In this document: piece after piece, positions 22,119 to 35,200 of the stretch
How the letters are laid out: the number at the start of each line of letters is the position of its first letter
Numbering within the stretch: the first letter of the stretch is position 1
Assembly (NCBI GenBank): GCA_015680685.1
Contig: MNCI01036652.1
Location: 3,527-67,526, forward strand
Direction: 5' to 3'
DNA from: Gnetum montanum
Taxonomy: Eukaryota; Streptophyta; Gnetopsida; Gnetales; Gnetaceae
DNA length: 64,000 nt
Notes under the pieces: generated by a model
The model's input: the letters and a program-made list of their open reading frames with translations, nothing else
The model's database searches: none
Told to the model about the DNA's origin: nothing
Made by a program: the position numbers and the translations under genes

Positions 22119-25100
22119 CTAACTCCTTTTGGAATCTTTCCTAATGGAATTGTCACTGAAAGGTAGTTGAGATAGTTCTGGCTCTATAGGTGCGGAGGGG
22201 AGCATGACCGAGTGGATCACTTCCTCTTATGCTAGCATGTCTTCGTTAACTGGAATCACTATCAACATGCGGATCGAAGCCTCATGGTGTGGGACAGATG
22301 TCATGATTAGATCGTACAAGCTCAATGTAGTGTTTTTTTATTTTAGAGCTTGCTTGACCTGAGTGAAGGCATCCAAGAGGTCTTGGCCACCCCCTGTTTA
22401 ACACGCTCCTCCTCTTCTATTTGTCCCAGAAGACAAATTTCCCGAGGAGGGGTGACTTTGGGTCTGGGTTCATACCCTTTTTGGCAGGACAGTGTGGACT
22501 GTGTGGTTATAGCAACATCTGTCTTTGGTGATGAGGGCGTAGATGTAAGGAGTAAAGATGTAGACTTGGGAATGCCTAGGACGGTACTTCCTCTTGACGT
22601 CTCACCTACAAAACACACTTCTCATTTTTTACGATTAGAAGGCTGTTCAGCTATCTTGCGCGGGGTGAGGGTTGTCGAATGAGTCGGCCCCCTAATGATG
22701 AAAGGGGCTAACGGTGTTAACGGGTGGGGTGGCATGGTTCTGCTAACAGGTGACACGAAGGTGGATGTCTGTGGAGGGACTCTTAGGAAAAATGGCTGTT
22801 GTGAGCTTCGGCCAGCCACTAGTGGTGTTGGTGCACTATGCTGAGGCACAAGGACCACGAACGGCTGCTAGGGTAGCGTAGGATCACTATCAATGTTGAT
22901 GGTGTTGATAACATAACTAGCATTGTTGGTGTTAAGGGGGTTTGTGTAGACATGTAGAGACTGATTCTCAGGGCATACTAGGTTTCTTTCATCCAACATC
23001 AGTTTTCCTTGGTCAATCATCCTTTGGATGTCATCCTTCAATGCCAAACAGTAATCCATGTTATGACCACATTATTGGTGGTAGTTACAAAACTTGTCTA
23101 GCTTGAAATCCTTAGGAACTGGGGGCATGTTGGGCAGGGCTAAAGAGGGATTCCTAAGGAGCTCACAGTAGCGCTAATGTCTCTTGATTCCTTCTTCTGA
23201 AATTTTCTTATGTTGGATGTGCCCCACGACCAATAGCTACTTCAGAAGTTCTGAAGGCTTGAGAGGCAGTGGGGTATACTTTGACTAATCTTTACACTCA
23301 AATTTTTGTTTAGGTTGTATAGATGTCTCAAGTATGGGTACTAGAGGTTGCGGTGCATTGTTTTGCTTGGGCACCGGGTTAGCTGTGGGTACGGTCGATT
23401 TCCTATTATTCTTGTTACCATTGTTATTAGGCTTGGGCTTGGCCTCGGTTGCCACAATGGCCACTATGGTTGTTGGGGCCTTACCCTTGTCCTTCTTTGT
23501 GAAGGTGTTTTTGTAGGTAATGTAAGCTGAATCTTTGCTTGCCTTAGCTGCATGCTATATACTCTTAGTCTGAGCGAAGGCTTGATTAAGAGTGCGAGGG
23601 GTGAGGTAATATAGTTTAGACTTGATGAAGTCATTCACTGTGCCATTAAAGATAATGAGTAAGTGGGCCTCCATGACGGGCTCATAGATTTCGTTAAGGG
23701 TTGCACTCCAACGCTGGATGAACTTCTGGACTGGTTCGAGAGGATCCTTCTTCATGCTCATCAACTGATCCAGTGTGGTCTCTGCCTTCAAGGTATACTT
23801 GAATTGCGTCACAAACTAGGTTAGGAGATCCTCTAAAGTTGAAATGGATGAGTGTGGTAGTGCATGGTACTAATCCAGGGCTTTCTCAGCTAGGGACATG
23901 GCAAAGACACGTACAATCGTGTGTGGCCATTGTTGTAATAGAAGGGATTCAGACCTGAAGGTAACAATATGTGCATTGGGATCTCCCTCCCCATTGTACT
24001 TCGTGAAGTGGGGGAGGGACATCCCTGGGGGTAACGTCAGCATGGGGATTACAAGGCTAATAGGGTCATCCTAGTAAAAGTCCATCGCTTGTACTGTGTC
24101 AGACCCAACAGCTTTGAGGCATTTTTTTTCTCGGTAGGGGTCTGGATAGGCTGGAACGCTTGGTCCAAACCCTATGATGTTGTGGATGATTAGGGAACTA
24201 CCAAGCCAGCTCCCATCTATGGAATGGCAGGGGTGGCGACGTGACCCATAGGTGGTACCATTGGGGTGGTCCCTACGAATGGTGTTGCTTGCGCTACCCA
24301 CCACCTGGTAGGTGGTGCTGCTGGAGCAACACTCACAGGTTGGGCTATCGGATAGACCGCTTGTGTCGCCAATGGAACAGACCATAGCCTCATGTTGGGT
24401 TATATCATTTATAGGGTTTGGTAGGTCTGAGGGTGAACGTAATGAGACATATGTGACGGTTGTGGAATAGGTGAAGAAGTGAATGGGGTCCACCATGTGG
24501 ACAAGCCCATGCCCACCACAGTTGGTGGAACGGATGTGAACGTAGGAATGGAAATGGAAGTTGCATATGATTGTAAAGTAGGTACAGTATGAACATGCAG
24601 CAGGGTAGCTGTGATTGGTGTGTGATGCACTATCAGAATGGACTGATGAATAGTTTGCGGAGGCATAGTTGCTGCAAATGAAATAGGAGAATAAGGGCAT
24701 TGATACGCTGGGAAGGTGACATGGCTACCCATTGTAGGTGTAGTTGTACGCTGTGGAAGCATAGGTGTGATCACAAAGGGAGCAGTGATAGACAATGAGT
24801 TGGCCCAGAAAGACTGGGTAGGAGGGACTGTGATGGGGTTGGTCTGACCTCCCCCGTCAGATTGGGAATTGAGTTTCTCTTGTCCATCCTAGAAGCTCTT
24901 GTCATGGTTAGATGTTGTGTTCTGCTACTTCCTAAGTCTAGCCAATTGGATTAGCTAGCCTAGAAGACATTGATTTATTTGTGTCAAAGGTATGGAAGCA
25001 CCGAGAGTGGGAACAAACTCCTTCCCGTCGCAATAAGCGAACTCGAAGCTACTTTTGTCTTTGACTTTGTGTACATCCAAAGGTAGGTTTTCATAAACAT

Positions 25101-25284
25101 TTGCAGAGAGGAAGTTATAGTACTCATGTTGCTGGGTCATGCCCTCAGGTCCCCAATTTTGGATCCTGAGGGATCAACATGTTTCCAGCATTGGGTTGAG
25201 TGGTTGTTTAGCACCTGTGATGCCTTGAACCATAATGGGAATTTCAATGTTCAAGGTGTTAGTAGCGGTGGTTGCGAGAGTCAT
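22119..25284 (-). pseudogene. TE-3 gag
   Basis: Starts at ATG 25284 (MTLATTATNTLNIEIP). It is followed by a region with FEFAYCDGKEFVPTLG (about 25040), a Pro/Thr-rich part (24795-24409), and capsid helices with FIQRWSATLNEIYEPVMEAH and NDFIKSKLYYLTPRTLNQAF (23740-23580). The zinc-knuckle region near 23080 has lost key residues. A second Pro-rich part (22858-22622) follows. Its pieces lie in different minus frames (24795, 24700-22618 and 22118), so frameshifts as well as stops have broken it. Confidence 0.78.
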
Positions 25285-25346
25285 TATTACTAAGCTAAAT
25301 AGTTTTGCAAACACAAAAAGTAAGGAAATCAGAGAATAATCAAAAA

Positions 25347-25665
25347 GGCTTTATGTCTTGCAAGATTCCAGGGTCATCGTCGGGGTGACCGATCTATACC
25401 ACTGATGCGTAAACAACCAAAAAAGGGTGTCATATTTATGCTAGTGCACGGTAGGGTACAGAATGTGTGCAACACTACCATAAAGAAAATGAGTCAACTG
25501 GCGATTAGAGGCTTTATGTCCTGCAGGGTTCCTGGGGAACCATCGAGGTGACCAATCTACATTGCACGATGTGTAAACAACCACAAATGGGTGTCAATTT
25601 TATGCTAATGCGTATCAAGGTGCAGAATGCTTAGAGAACTACTGTGAAACCTAGAAAGGGCACTA
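25347..25665 (-). repeat. TE-3 leader tandem repeat, about 163 bp x 2
   Basis: Two units beginning GGCTTTATGTC at 25347 and 25510, homologous to the 165-bp units of TE-1. They lie between gag and PBS. Confidence 0.8.
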
Positions 25666-25670
25666 AAAGG

Positions 25671-25687
25671 CCCTCCTTCTAATGCCA
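25671..25687 (-). promoter_or_regulatory. TE-3 primer-binding site
   Basis: The minus strand reads TGGCATTAGAAGGAGGG. A 6-base spacer (GTTTCC on the minus strand) separates it from the LTR end GCTACA. Confidence 0.7.
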
Positions 25688-26334
25688 GGAAACTGTAGCG
25701 ACCAAAAATGTCGACGGCTGGAAAACATCGACGGGTCATCGACCGTGGCAGTATTAACCCTAGATTTGTGGGAGGGCTGTGCTAGATAAAAGTGGAACTG
25801 GGGTGCCTTGAATGTTCTGGTCGATCAGACAGGGACTTAGTTGATGTTAATATAACCTTTTGTACACAGATAATTTGAAAACGAAACCTCTAGCATAAAA
25901 TGAAAACTTTAAATGCAAGAGGGATAGAAAAAAATGTAAAAATGCAATGATAAGCAAGAAAGCAAAGTAGAATGCAGTTAGGAAAGTTCACTACTTCAAG
26001 ATTATGAATTCACTCTGTCAAGGTGGATACAATTGGTTACATGATACTGGGAGGCGCAGAGATCCCAAAGGTAACCAAGACGTGTAGAGCAAGATGGCTG
26101 TGTGCTTGAATGCAGGTTTAGGAGTTGACAATGTGGAATGCTACCAAGGTGGTAGAAAAGAGCAGAAAAAAATGCCAATTGAGAGTGCTAACTGCTTACA
26201 ATGCCAAATAGAAAGCTTACAATGCTCAAGGTTACAGTGCTCACTTCTTTTTGCTTGTCAGCCAACAAAGTTTCTAGCTGACCAAATTGCTAGAAAACCA
26301 GATCGAAAAGCCCTCTAAGCATTGCTTATTGGGG

Positions 26335-26342
26335 TATTTATA
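26335..26342 (-). promoter_or_regulatory. TATA-like box in TE-3 LTR
   Basis: The minus strand reads TATAAATA, aligned with the TE-1 box at 6931-6940. Confidence 0.55.
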
Positions 26343-26572
26343 GTGTTGGGGGCACACGAAAGGGACGGTTTGGATGCCACGTGCCTTGGGCCCACGTTGA
26401 CTTGTCTACGCTGCATGGGTGTGCATGACCATTGGACATGCATGACCATTGTAATTATGAACCTTCCATGCCGTAATTGCAAGCCTTCCATGCCGTAATT
26501 GCATCGTCAGAGTTTGGAGATGTGTGCCAATGGTGCAATTAGGTGAAGTGCATTGATGTGGCGTAACTGCTT

Positions 26573-27157
26573 GCTACGCTGTGTTATGCTTTTTAGTGTA
26601 GCATGTTGGCAAGTGTAGTGTCTTGTTACATGTCTCACTACATGTGTTGGAAGCCTTTGAAGTGCATTGATTGTATTTGCTATGCTATGATATGCTACAT
26701 AGCATAGCGGCTGGCCTTATCGCAAAGAACATCGTCAATCTACAAACTTTGCCTTTTGTGCTACAAAACTTGCGAACTTGCTGATCCTGCCCTTTGAGTT
26801 GGCTTCTATCACTTTCATAGAATTACTATGCTTTGCTATGCCATGTAGCTCAACGTAGCATAGCGTAGCAGCCAACATGGCCTACTTTTGCCAAGTTCAC
26901 CACTTTCTGATAGAAGGAGACATTGTTGAAGGACTTGATGTCGAGCAAGGGGAATGACCATCTAGCTTTTGCTACGTTGTGCTACGCTGCATAGCATAGC
27001 ATAGCGTAGCACCTCGCTTCTGCAAACATCTTCTAAAGTCTACTATGCTACATAGTGTAGTGTAGCAAAACTCCTTGACTTAGAAAACTTGCTGAAGCGC
27101 TTCGTTCTGCAATTGTTTTCTGAAGCCTGCTACGCTACATAGCGTAGCGTAGCGTAA
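26573..27157. repeat. TAGCGTAGC palindrome clusters in TE-3 U3
   Basis: Six clusters at about 26573-26605, 26679-26710, 26824-26871, 26970-27010, 27041-27066 and 27128-27157 are built from GCTACGCT and its complement AGCGTAGC, plus CpG-decayed forms GCTATGCT and AGCATAGC. Most form a clear hairpin, for example GCTACGCTACATAGCGTAGC. Between clusters a diverged AACTTGCTGA-type segment recurs. Confidence 0.85.
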
Positions 27158-27434
27158 CAAACTCCTCAACTTAGAAAACTTGCTGAACTATTTTGCACAT
27201 TCTAAGCACTGCCAAAAATTCCATGCATTACTCCTAAGTGTGTTGTTGGCTGGGTGAACTACTTAGGTGGGCAGACTAGAGAATCTATTTAGCCTGTTGA
27301 CACCTGGGGTAGAAAACTTGCCGAGCTAGACAGTCTAAACATCAGAGCATCCATCTCTTGAAGAACTACTGTGACGCTGTGCGAATTGCAAAGGCCTGGT
27401 GAAGCAATTATGCCTTTGAATTTTGGTGTGTTTC

Positions 27435-30100
27435 AAGTTTAATGATGTCCAAGCCCCAACATTGGAATGGCCACATGATCTGGATTGTGTGTAGTTCAGT
27501 TAGTGGCACATGCATTAATTTGTCATGTCATTTTCACATGTTGCACTTTCTGACCTTTGAGATGCAATTGAACTCCATGTAAGGCCAATAATAGCCTAAC
27601 CATATGATTTTCATTGCCATTACCCTAGGTGCTATGTGACCTTTGCACGGTCCCTCATGGACTTGTTCAATGATTTTTTGTTCTTTGATATCGCTTATGA
27701 AGGTTAATAGTATGCCATCATAGGATCTATGACCCAACGTGTTATCACCTATGATGATGTACTACTACAAATGTTTATGCACTACATCATTTTGAGTTGT
27801 AGTTAAGTGTTGTAGAGGCTCACCCTGTAGAAGGTACACCTTAATGTCATTGTACCATTCTCCTACATGGATTGTGCTTAATGTGGCTATGGATAAAATT
27901 TTAGTGATTTGCATGATAGGCACAGTGCAATCTTCCATCGAGGTGGACAATGCATGGAACATGTCAGGTGTGATGCTTATGGTTAATGTTGCTAGTGCAT
28001 CGGCTATGGCATTTTTGTTTCATATAATGTGTTGGACATCTACAATTGTAAAATGTTTAAGCAAGTGCTTTGCTAGGTCACAATAAGGCTGTAAATGTTG
28101 GGCCTTATAGCCATAAACCTTTATCACCTGGTTGACTACTAATTATGAGTCACCTTGAATCACTACGTGTTGGATCCCTAGGTCATGTGCTACAAGGATA
28201 CCTTTGAGGAGACCTTCGTACTTCACCATGTTGTTAGTGTAAGGGAATGCAAAATGATATGCAAAGGGTCAAATCTCCCCAAAGGAAAAACATGATAACT
28301 ATAGTAGCGCTACCTCCTTGGGAGGTTGAATCTCTATTAAAATGCAAGAGTGTCTCATAGTGGTCGAGTACTTGATTAATGTTGTTGATGTACTCGTCTA
28401 AGAATTTAGGGTCTATAGTTTCCTAATCATTCATAGGCGAAGCCATGAGTTGTGCAACTATAGCTTAACCTTTTTTCGAGGCTTGTGCAACATAGTGTAG
28501 GTCAAACTCTACTATTATTTCTTTCCATCATGCAATACAACTACTTTCGTAGATGTTCATTATGAGTGATTAGAGTATGTTGTTCTTGCAAATGATATTG
28601 ACTTGACTATGGAAAAGGTAATGCCTTTACTTTTTGAGTGAGAAGACTAAGGCAAGGTAATGCTTTTCCACATTGTTATATTTTGCTTCATGGGCTACTA
28701 ATGCATGGCTCAAATAGTAAACCAAGACCTCTATGCCATCATCTCACTTTTGTTATATTTTGAGTGAGAAGTGATGGATGTTTCAAAAGTGAAAAGGTAG
28801 ATGTAAAAAGGTTTATCTCCTTGCAGAGGGTGAACCATAAGAAGTTGAGCCAACTCTTTCTTAAGATTTTCAAATGCATGTTTGCATTAATCTATCCACT
28901 TGAAGTGGGCTCCTTTCTTGAGAAAATGTTGCATTGGTTGTAACTTGTTGGTTAACTAAGTGACAAACCTATGCATGAATTGCAGCCTACCTTGCAACCC
29001 TTGTAGCTCCTTAAGGTTGGTTGAGGTGCTAAGTTGGTTATGGCCTTAGCCTTGTTGAGTTCTACATGTATTCCTACTTCAAATATTGCAAAACCAAGCA
29101 TCTAGCCTATTCTGACACTGGAAACACACTTCTTGGGGTTCAACCTAAGATCGTATTTCAAGCAATGCTTAAGTACTATGTCTAGATTATTTGCATGGTT
29201 GTGAGCCACTTAGGACTTAACCACAATGTCATCAACATAATGATTCAGAAAGCTAACAAGTAATCGTTGAAGATATTCATCATTGCATGTTGCTCTTGCA
29301 TTCTTGAGTTTGAAGGGCATCATGGTATAACAAAACATACCCTAGAGGGTCATGAAGGTTATGCTAAGCTAGTGCTCAGGATTTAGCCTAATTTGGTCTA
29401 GCCTGAGAACCCATCCATAAAGGATAATAAGGCATGTCCAATTGTGGTATCAATTAATTGATCAATACTGGGCAACGGGAAATCATCTTTAATGGTTGTC
29501 TTGTTTAGGTCTTGGAAGTCTATGCAAATGTGTATACTTCCATTTTTCTTGGGTACAACTATGATGTTGGAGATCCAGTCTACATAGTCAATAGCCTAGA
29601 TGAAATCAGCTTTGTAAATCTTCGTGATTTCATCATGGATAGTCAACACCACCTTAGGTCTAACCTTGCACGCCTTCTATTTTACTAACTTAATGCAAGT
29701 ATCAAGAATGATATTATGTTGGACTAGCCAAGCGTCTAGGCCTAGCATGTCATCATATGACCATGCAAAGGCCTTGATGTTATTGTGTAGCACCTTAGCG
29801 ATGGCTTGGACATGCTAAGGATCTAGTGAGGAGCTTAGTTTTAGTATTTTCACCTTGCCATTAGGTGTTGTTATAGGGATATCAATGAGGAAATCCTCTG
29901 TGATGTCCCCTGTCTCTAGATCAAGAGCCTTACCTGGATGATTAGGCCAATCTAGTGGTACCTCTATAGATGCTATGTATTCGACATAGGTTGTAGGCTC
30001 AAAGTCTTGGTAATGTGGGTTAATGTATTGCTTGATGTCACCATCTAGCCCGGTGAGGACCAAAGGTGAGAGAAGCTTCTTGTGCACAACCACGTTATAT
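27435..30100 (-). pseudogene. TE-4 pol remnant: RT, RNases H, integrase N-terminus
   Basis: In minus-strand order: linker with YVEYIASIEVPLDWP and ITTPNGKVKILKLSSSLDP (30093-29815); RT with LNHYVDDIVV (YVDD at 29228-29239); RT-linked RNase H (about 28870-28520); archaeal-type RNase H (about 28390-27960); and the integrase zinc finger HEGPCKGHIAPR...LGYYWPY (27737-27540), whose last Cys is lost. It stops at WGLDII near 27440, at the start of the integrase core, where the TE-3 LTR begins. Numerous stops and a frame change between RT and RNase H show it is dead. It lies left of the antisense gene, and so after it in element direction. Confidence 0.85.
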
Positions 30101-30240
30101 TCCTACAAATAAACCAGCAAAACATTAAGTGGCACCTATCTTAACCAAGTTAATATGCATAAATGGAAAAAAAAAGCAATCTAATGAAATTTTACCTATG
30201 TATGAAATAGGTGCTATAAAGAAGGGTAAGCATGTGTGCA

Positions 30241-30295
30241 CTAGTTTTAGGCCTCGGTAGGCCATGTGTGCTAGTTTTAGGTCTTAGCAAACCAT
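30241..30295. repeat. TE-4 short module-border array before RT
   Basis: Two copies of CTAGTTTTAGGCCTCGG / CTAGTTTTAGGTCTTAG, the same word as in the 36071-36378 array. It lies at the upstream edge of the RT module. Confidence 0.65.
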
Positions 30296-32250
30296 GAATG
30301 AGTTATATGTGCCATTCTAGGAAAGGCTAGCTGTGTTTGGGAGGTGAAATTTGCTCAAGCTTTCACTAGGTAATAAAATGTTGGAAATTTTAGCTAAGGC
30401 ATTCAAAGGGTGATGAAAAGTTATAAATTTTGACTAAATATGGGTGACTACACTCTCACTCGAAATTTTAAAATTTTGGCAAGTGTGAAGTGTAGTCCTA
30501 AGTTAGTGGGCCATTAAATCACCCTGAGAGGGTATATTGGCACATTTTACCATGGGTAAGTTGTTATTTTCAACTTTTCAAATGCGAAGTTGAGGGCATA
30601 GTCTTACCATTATTGTTGTTTCATGCTACTAGTGGAGAGCATAGTCAGAATAGGATGACACACTGACGTTGACACCTACACCTAGGACAAGTGAATGTGG
30701 ACGAGGGGGACCAAGCACTGGGCTACCTATCATAGGCATGCATGGAAGAGAGGAGGCTATTGACATCTGCCAAGTACCCCAACTACACTCTTCCTTTTTC
30801 TTACTTGTTTTTCATCATTTTCTCTACATTGCAAGGGTTTGGAGAATAGGCTTGTTTGGTGCCCTGTCATGGTAGGGGCCACCACCATCGCATGCCATTT
30901 TGACAATGGTAATGACAAGGAGGGGTGTAATGGCTAGGAGGGTTTTGATCATTTTCTTCTTCATGTTGGGAATCTAAGAGTGTCTAATGGTAGCAAAGGT
31001 TTCTTCTTTGCATGGGCCACGAGGTTGCTAGGGATGCTAACAATTTTTATGGATTTTGAAATGGCTTGCCATGGATAAGGGAAGTTGTAGGTGTCTACTC
31101 TACCTTTTTTTCAAAAGAAAAATTTGTTGGGGCATGGTTAGGGGAGGCAAAGCAAGGATTTTTTTTGTTTTTAGGTGCATGGAAACTACAAGGCAAGGGA
31201 TGAAATAGCGGAGGGGGCACTAAGGTTTTTAATTTTTTTCTTTTAAAATTTTTTCATGTGGTAGGGCATGAGGATTTTTGTTTAGGATTTCGGACTAGAA
31301 AAAGATGAGGCTGGGTGTGATGTGTGTACCCCTGGGCACCGTAGCCTAGCTATAGGGGTTAGAGCACAACGGCAAGGACCATGGTTGTGACCATGCACCG
31401 TGGCCATTTTCCTTTTGAGAAAACATTCTGGCTTGGATGTTTAGGGTAATGATGGTGAAGGAGGGGGAGAGTGTAGGGTTTGGTGGAACAATGGATGGAC
31501 TACCATTGTAGTGCATGGAGGTTGCATGCGGTAGGAAATGGACATAGTGTATGAAAAGGTGTGATGTGCAGAGGGTGTGTAGGGCATGGTGGATAGCATT
31601 GTGGTAGGGCACAGTGAGCAAGGCATGCTAGGGAAAGGTGCATGGTGGTGGGACTATGCATAGAGCTATGGTAGGACACAGCATGCAAAGAGTGTTGGGG
31701 CAACAACCAAGACTTCACTTTCTACTTCCATAGCTAGGACTACGCTCACTATGCCTTGGAGGTGCAATTGACACCAAGTGTTTAACAAAATGGTGTCTAC
31801 TTCAAAAGTTAATTTTTTTGGAACTACACTTCATAGAGAGCATATTCAAGGAGTTAGAGAAATTTATACTTCTGGACTACGCTCTCCACGAAGGTAGTCC
31901 AAGGAAAAATTTGTTAAAATTTTGCAAGCTGTGCATAATGGTAAACTTGTAACATGTAACAATGCTAATCCTAAAAACTATAACAATGCTAAACTTGTGA
32001 AAACATGCTGATGCTAAACCTATGAAACTTGTGAAATGAAATGCTAATCCTATGTAAATGTGCTATACCCCAATGAGTACCAGGTGCATCAAATAATTTG
32101 ATCAACATCCTATACTCACAAGGCCCTAAGGTGTATTATCAAAATTAAGAATTTTTTTTAGTCTATGTTATGTTGTGTTAATTTTGCTAACTTAATTTGA
32201 TAATTTTATGTCAAAATTTGCATCTATGAATGTATACTAATGCTTTGTTT
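30296..32250. other. TE-4 spacer between antisense gene and RT
   Basis: No gene is seen. It contains dispersed words of the TE-4 palindrome family: GACTACACTCTCAC at 30448, AGTGGAGAGCATAGTC at 30631, GGACTACGCTCTCCAC at 31873. Small tandem repeats like CAATGCTAA...AACTTGTGAAA lie at 31940-32060. G-rich and purine-rich parts with short open frames are judged non-coding. It may in part be LTR-like, since the TE-4 LTR has the same words. Confidence 0.55.
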
Positions 32251-32253
32251 ATT

Positions 32254-35200
32254 ACTTTATGGTTGCAAGTTGTTGTTGAAGCCTATCTTAATCGTCGTGG
32301 GGCTCATGGGCATCCTGTGTAGCATGAGTGAGCCTGTTCCTAACATGCATGTGCTAGATATATGGGTGGGTGTTCAAGTGGTGTGGTTCTGCCCAAGGAC
32401 TTATGAGTTCTTGAAGTACTTGTTGCAACAATTTAGTGTGATCATGTGATCACACTTAGTAGTGGAGGCTGCTAGTGTTATCACTGAGACATTGCTACCC
32501 AAGGCTAAGTGGGACATCTTGAGGTTTATCTTAGGTGAACCTACTACTAGTGATGATGGGGTAGGTAGAGTCCCTAGGAGCACTTAGAACCTATTCAATA
32601 TATGGCACATGGTAGGGTTCAGTTGCTACAACAAGAGCAACACCCTCCTTGTCGTACTATGGGTGCACACCCTGTTCCAAAACCCACCTGGAACTATCTA
32701 CTATTCTAGAGGATAAGTGCTTTTGTAGCTTTGAAAATTCTTTTTTCTACTTTCCCATGCTATCTTGCTAATGGCTCATGCTTAATGCTAGATTTAGATT
32801 TATGAGGACCTACATGATGAGGCAGATGCTCTAGCCTTGACTTGCACCACCCTAGAGTTGTTCTCTTCTAGCCCAAATGTTTGTGTAGCCATGATTGAGT
32901 AGGTGGGGTCTAATTTGGAGGTCTATCCTACCTGATACCCAAAGTCATACAAGTAGTGTAGGATCCATGACCAGTTGGATGAGGAGTGGGCCACAGGTAT
33001 GATCAACATCACGGACATGCTTGCAACACCATTCTCATCTTACACCCCATTTTGTGTCATGTATGCATCTAAGTTTTACCTCATGTGCTTGCTCATGTAT
33101 TTCTTGTTATTTTTCCTTTGTGTGATGCTAATGTTTTTTTCCTTTGTTGCAATGGCAGTTTCTTCAAGTGAGGTGAAAATGATTACCACAGGCTACATAG
33201 AGGCCACCCTCATCATGAAGTATGGCAATATGGAGGGTGTGCAACACTAGCTATGCCACAAGGCCTCAAATGCACTAATAGCTAGGCTTATGCATATAAG
33301 GTTGATGAACCTATTTTTGGCCCTTATCTTGAGTATGTTGGTGGCTAAAATGGTCACCATCATTAATTCCTTCAACAAAAACATTCGAGAGTTTGTCACC
33401 TAAGTGCGTGGTGTGAGGGTAGTGCTTGACCTTAGCGAGGCCTTCTTTACTAACCTCTTTGACCTTTCCATTAATGGCCCATTAATTGTTGATAAGGTGA
33501 ACAAGAAGGTAGAACATAGAAGGGATATTGAGGATTAGTTAGCAGCCACCTAGTCTCACAAGGGAATACCAATAAAGGATGTGCTTATGCCTAAGGTACG
33601 AGAGCTCTACCCTCTTTTTCGTGCTTGTGCCTTTCTAAAGTTGCTCTCCCAAGGAAAGATCCTTGAGGTAGAGTAGGCATATCTGATGAAAGATGTGCTA
33701 ATGGAGGGTATGAGATTCAATTAGGTTTCTTATATTACCACTGACTTACATGTAGAGATCTCTAGGCTATAATTTAACATCCAAGTGAGGTCCCATGTCC
33801 ACTTCGCATTCTTTGTAGGGTACCTATGAATATTCATAGAGCTCTAGGTCATACGTGATGGTGGGCATTGGGTGGTGTAGGACCAAAAGCAACTATCTAA
33901 ACCATGGATCAAGCACCTGTCTACAACCACATAGGCATAGGGCCTCCAAAAGGAGATCAATGAGGTATTATCCATAATGACTAAAGGTCCTATAGGGAAA
34001 TCACACTACTCACAGGATAGCATAGGCAAGGATCCTTCAATTGGCACTGAAGACATGAAAAAGGCAAATTATTATATTGTAGAGACAATGAAACCATTTA
34101 AGGTAAATATTAAGAGGCCACATCCCATGAAAGAGACTACCCTTGAGGCTAGGAGGCCAGGTAGCAAGAAGATCCATATCAAGTTCCAAAGCTTGCACAC
34201 AAAGGTTGCAAGTTAGTATGCATAACTTGTTAGATGCATTTATTGTATTAATGTATGTTTATATTTTTATGTTTTTGTGTGTGCTATATATGCATGTGTT
34301 AATTGTAGAGATAGGAGAGAGAACTATCAAAGTAGTGGCTGAGGCAGTAGTAGAAGGAGCATTTCCTCAAGTTGAGGAGGGGGAGACTCATGGAGATGAG
34401 TTACCTAGTGTAGTAGAGATCCTTCAATAGTTGGAGGAGGAGGGTTTGCTTCATCCTGATGGGGATGATTTTCATTGCCTGTTTGATGGTGTGCAGTTGG
34501 GTGACCTCCCTACACTCACACCTAAGGACTTGCTAGGTAACTACTTTATGTTGCCATCTATTATTACCTTTTTCTCTAGCCTATTTGGCTACTCTATTAT
34601 ATGTTGATTGCATCATTGTGTTATAGCCTCAAATGTTCCTACTAGTGATCTAATCCCTACCTACCACATGGAGTCGTGGATAGACATGCCCAATAAATTT
34701 TCCTTCATGGAAGGCATTGTTGAGAATATGGTGGACCATTTACAATAGGTGGATCTTGAGCTCAATATGTTTGCTATGTTTCTTTTCTTATATTGCTTTA
34801 CCGATTGAATGCTTAGTTTGTGGCTAAGATTAATCACTTGTTGCATGCCAACAAGTTCTAAGCTTTAATGGGACCCAAGCAAGGTGGCCAAGGTTAATGT
34901 CCTTCCTAACCTCCCTCCTGAGATCAATCAAATGTCTCACTACATGTATGAGATAGTGGGTAAGATCCCACTTTCCTATGTGAAGGTGTTGTGGATCTGC
35001 AAGTGCTCGAATGAGAACCTATGGAAACATGTGCATGAGCTTCAAGAGAGAGTGACCATCCATGATACAAAGATCAGAAATCTCCAATCTAGATATGACT
35101 TTCTACCAAATAGGTCACAAGGAGATAACACCTAGTGAACCTCTGAGATAGAGTATGCTAGATACTGGTCAACTTTCAAAGGCAAAAATGAGGCCACCTG

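Larger units (their letters stand above)
25694..27430 (-). mobile_element. TE-3 LTR
   Basis: The PBS-proximal end is TGTAGC on the plus strand (LTR end GCTACA on the minus). Bases 25694-26345 align with the TE-1 LTR. The TATA-like box is at 26335-26342. The rest, to about 27430, is U3 filled with TAGCGTAGC palindromes. At about 27430-27445 it abuts the broken integrase of TE-4, so TE-3 probably inserted into, or recombined with, TE-4 here. No matching 3' LTR of TE-3 is visible on its left. Confidence 0.7.

Noticed and set aside
6295-27430. LTRs of TE-1, TE-2 and TE-3 being shared between neighbours, as in TE-5/TE-6
   Set aside because: A shared LTR must match the other LTR of the neighbour. 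The TE-2 LTR is not alignable with those of TE-1 or TE-3 beyond the end, so these are separate truncated insertions.
31346-31718. Three overlapping minus-strand frames rich in His, Pro and Ser
   Set aside because: Composition comes from a purine-rich plus strand in the TE-4 spacer. No conserved motif or homologous frame in the other elements.
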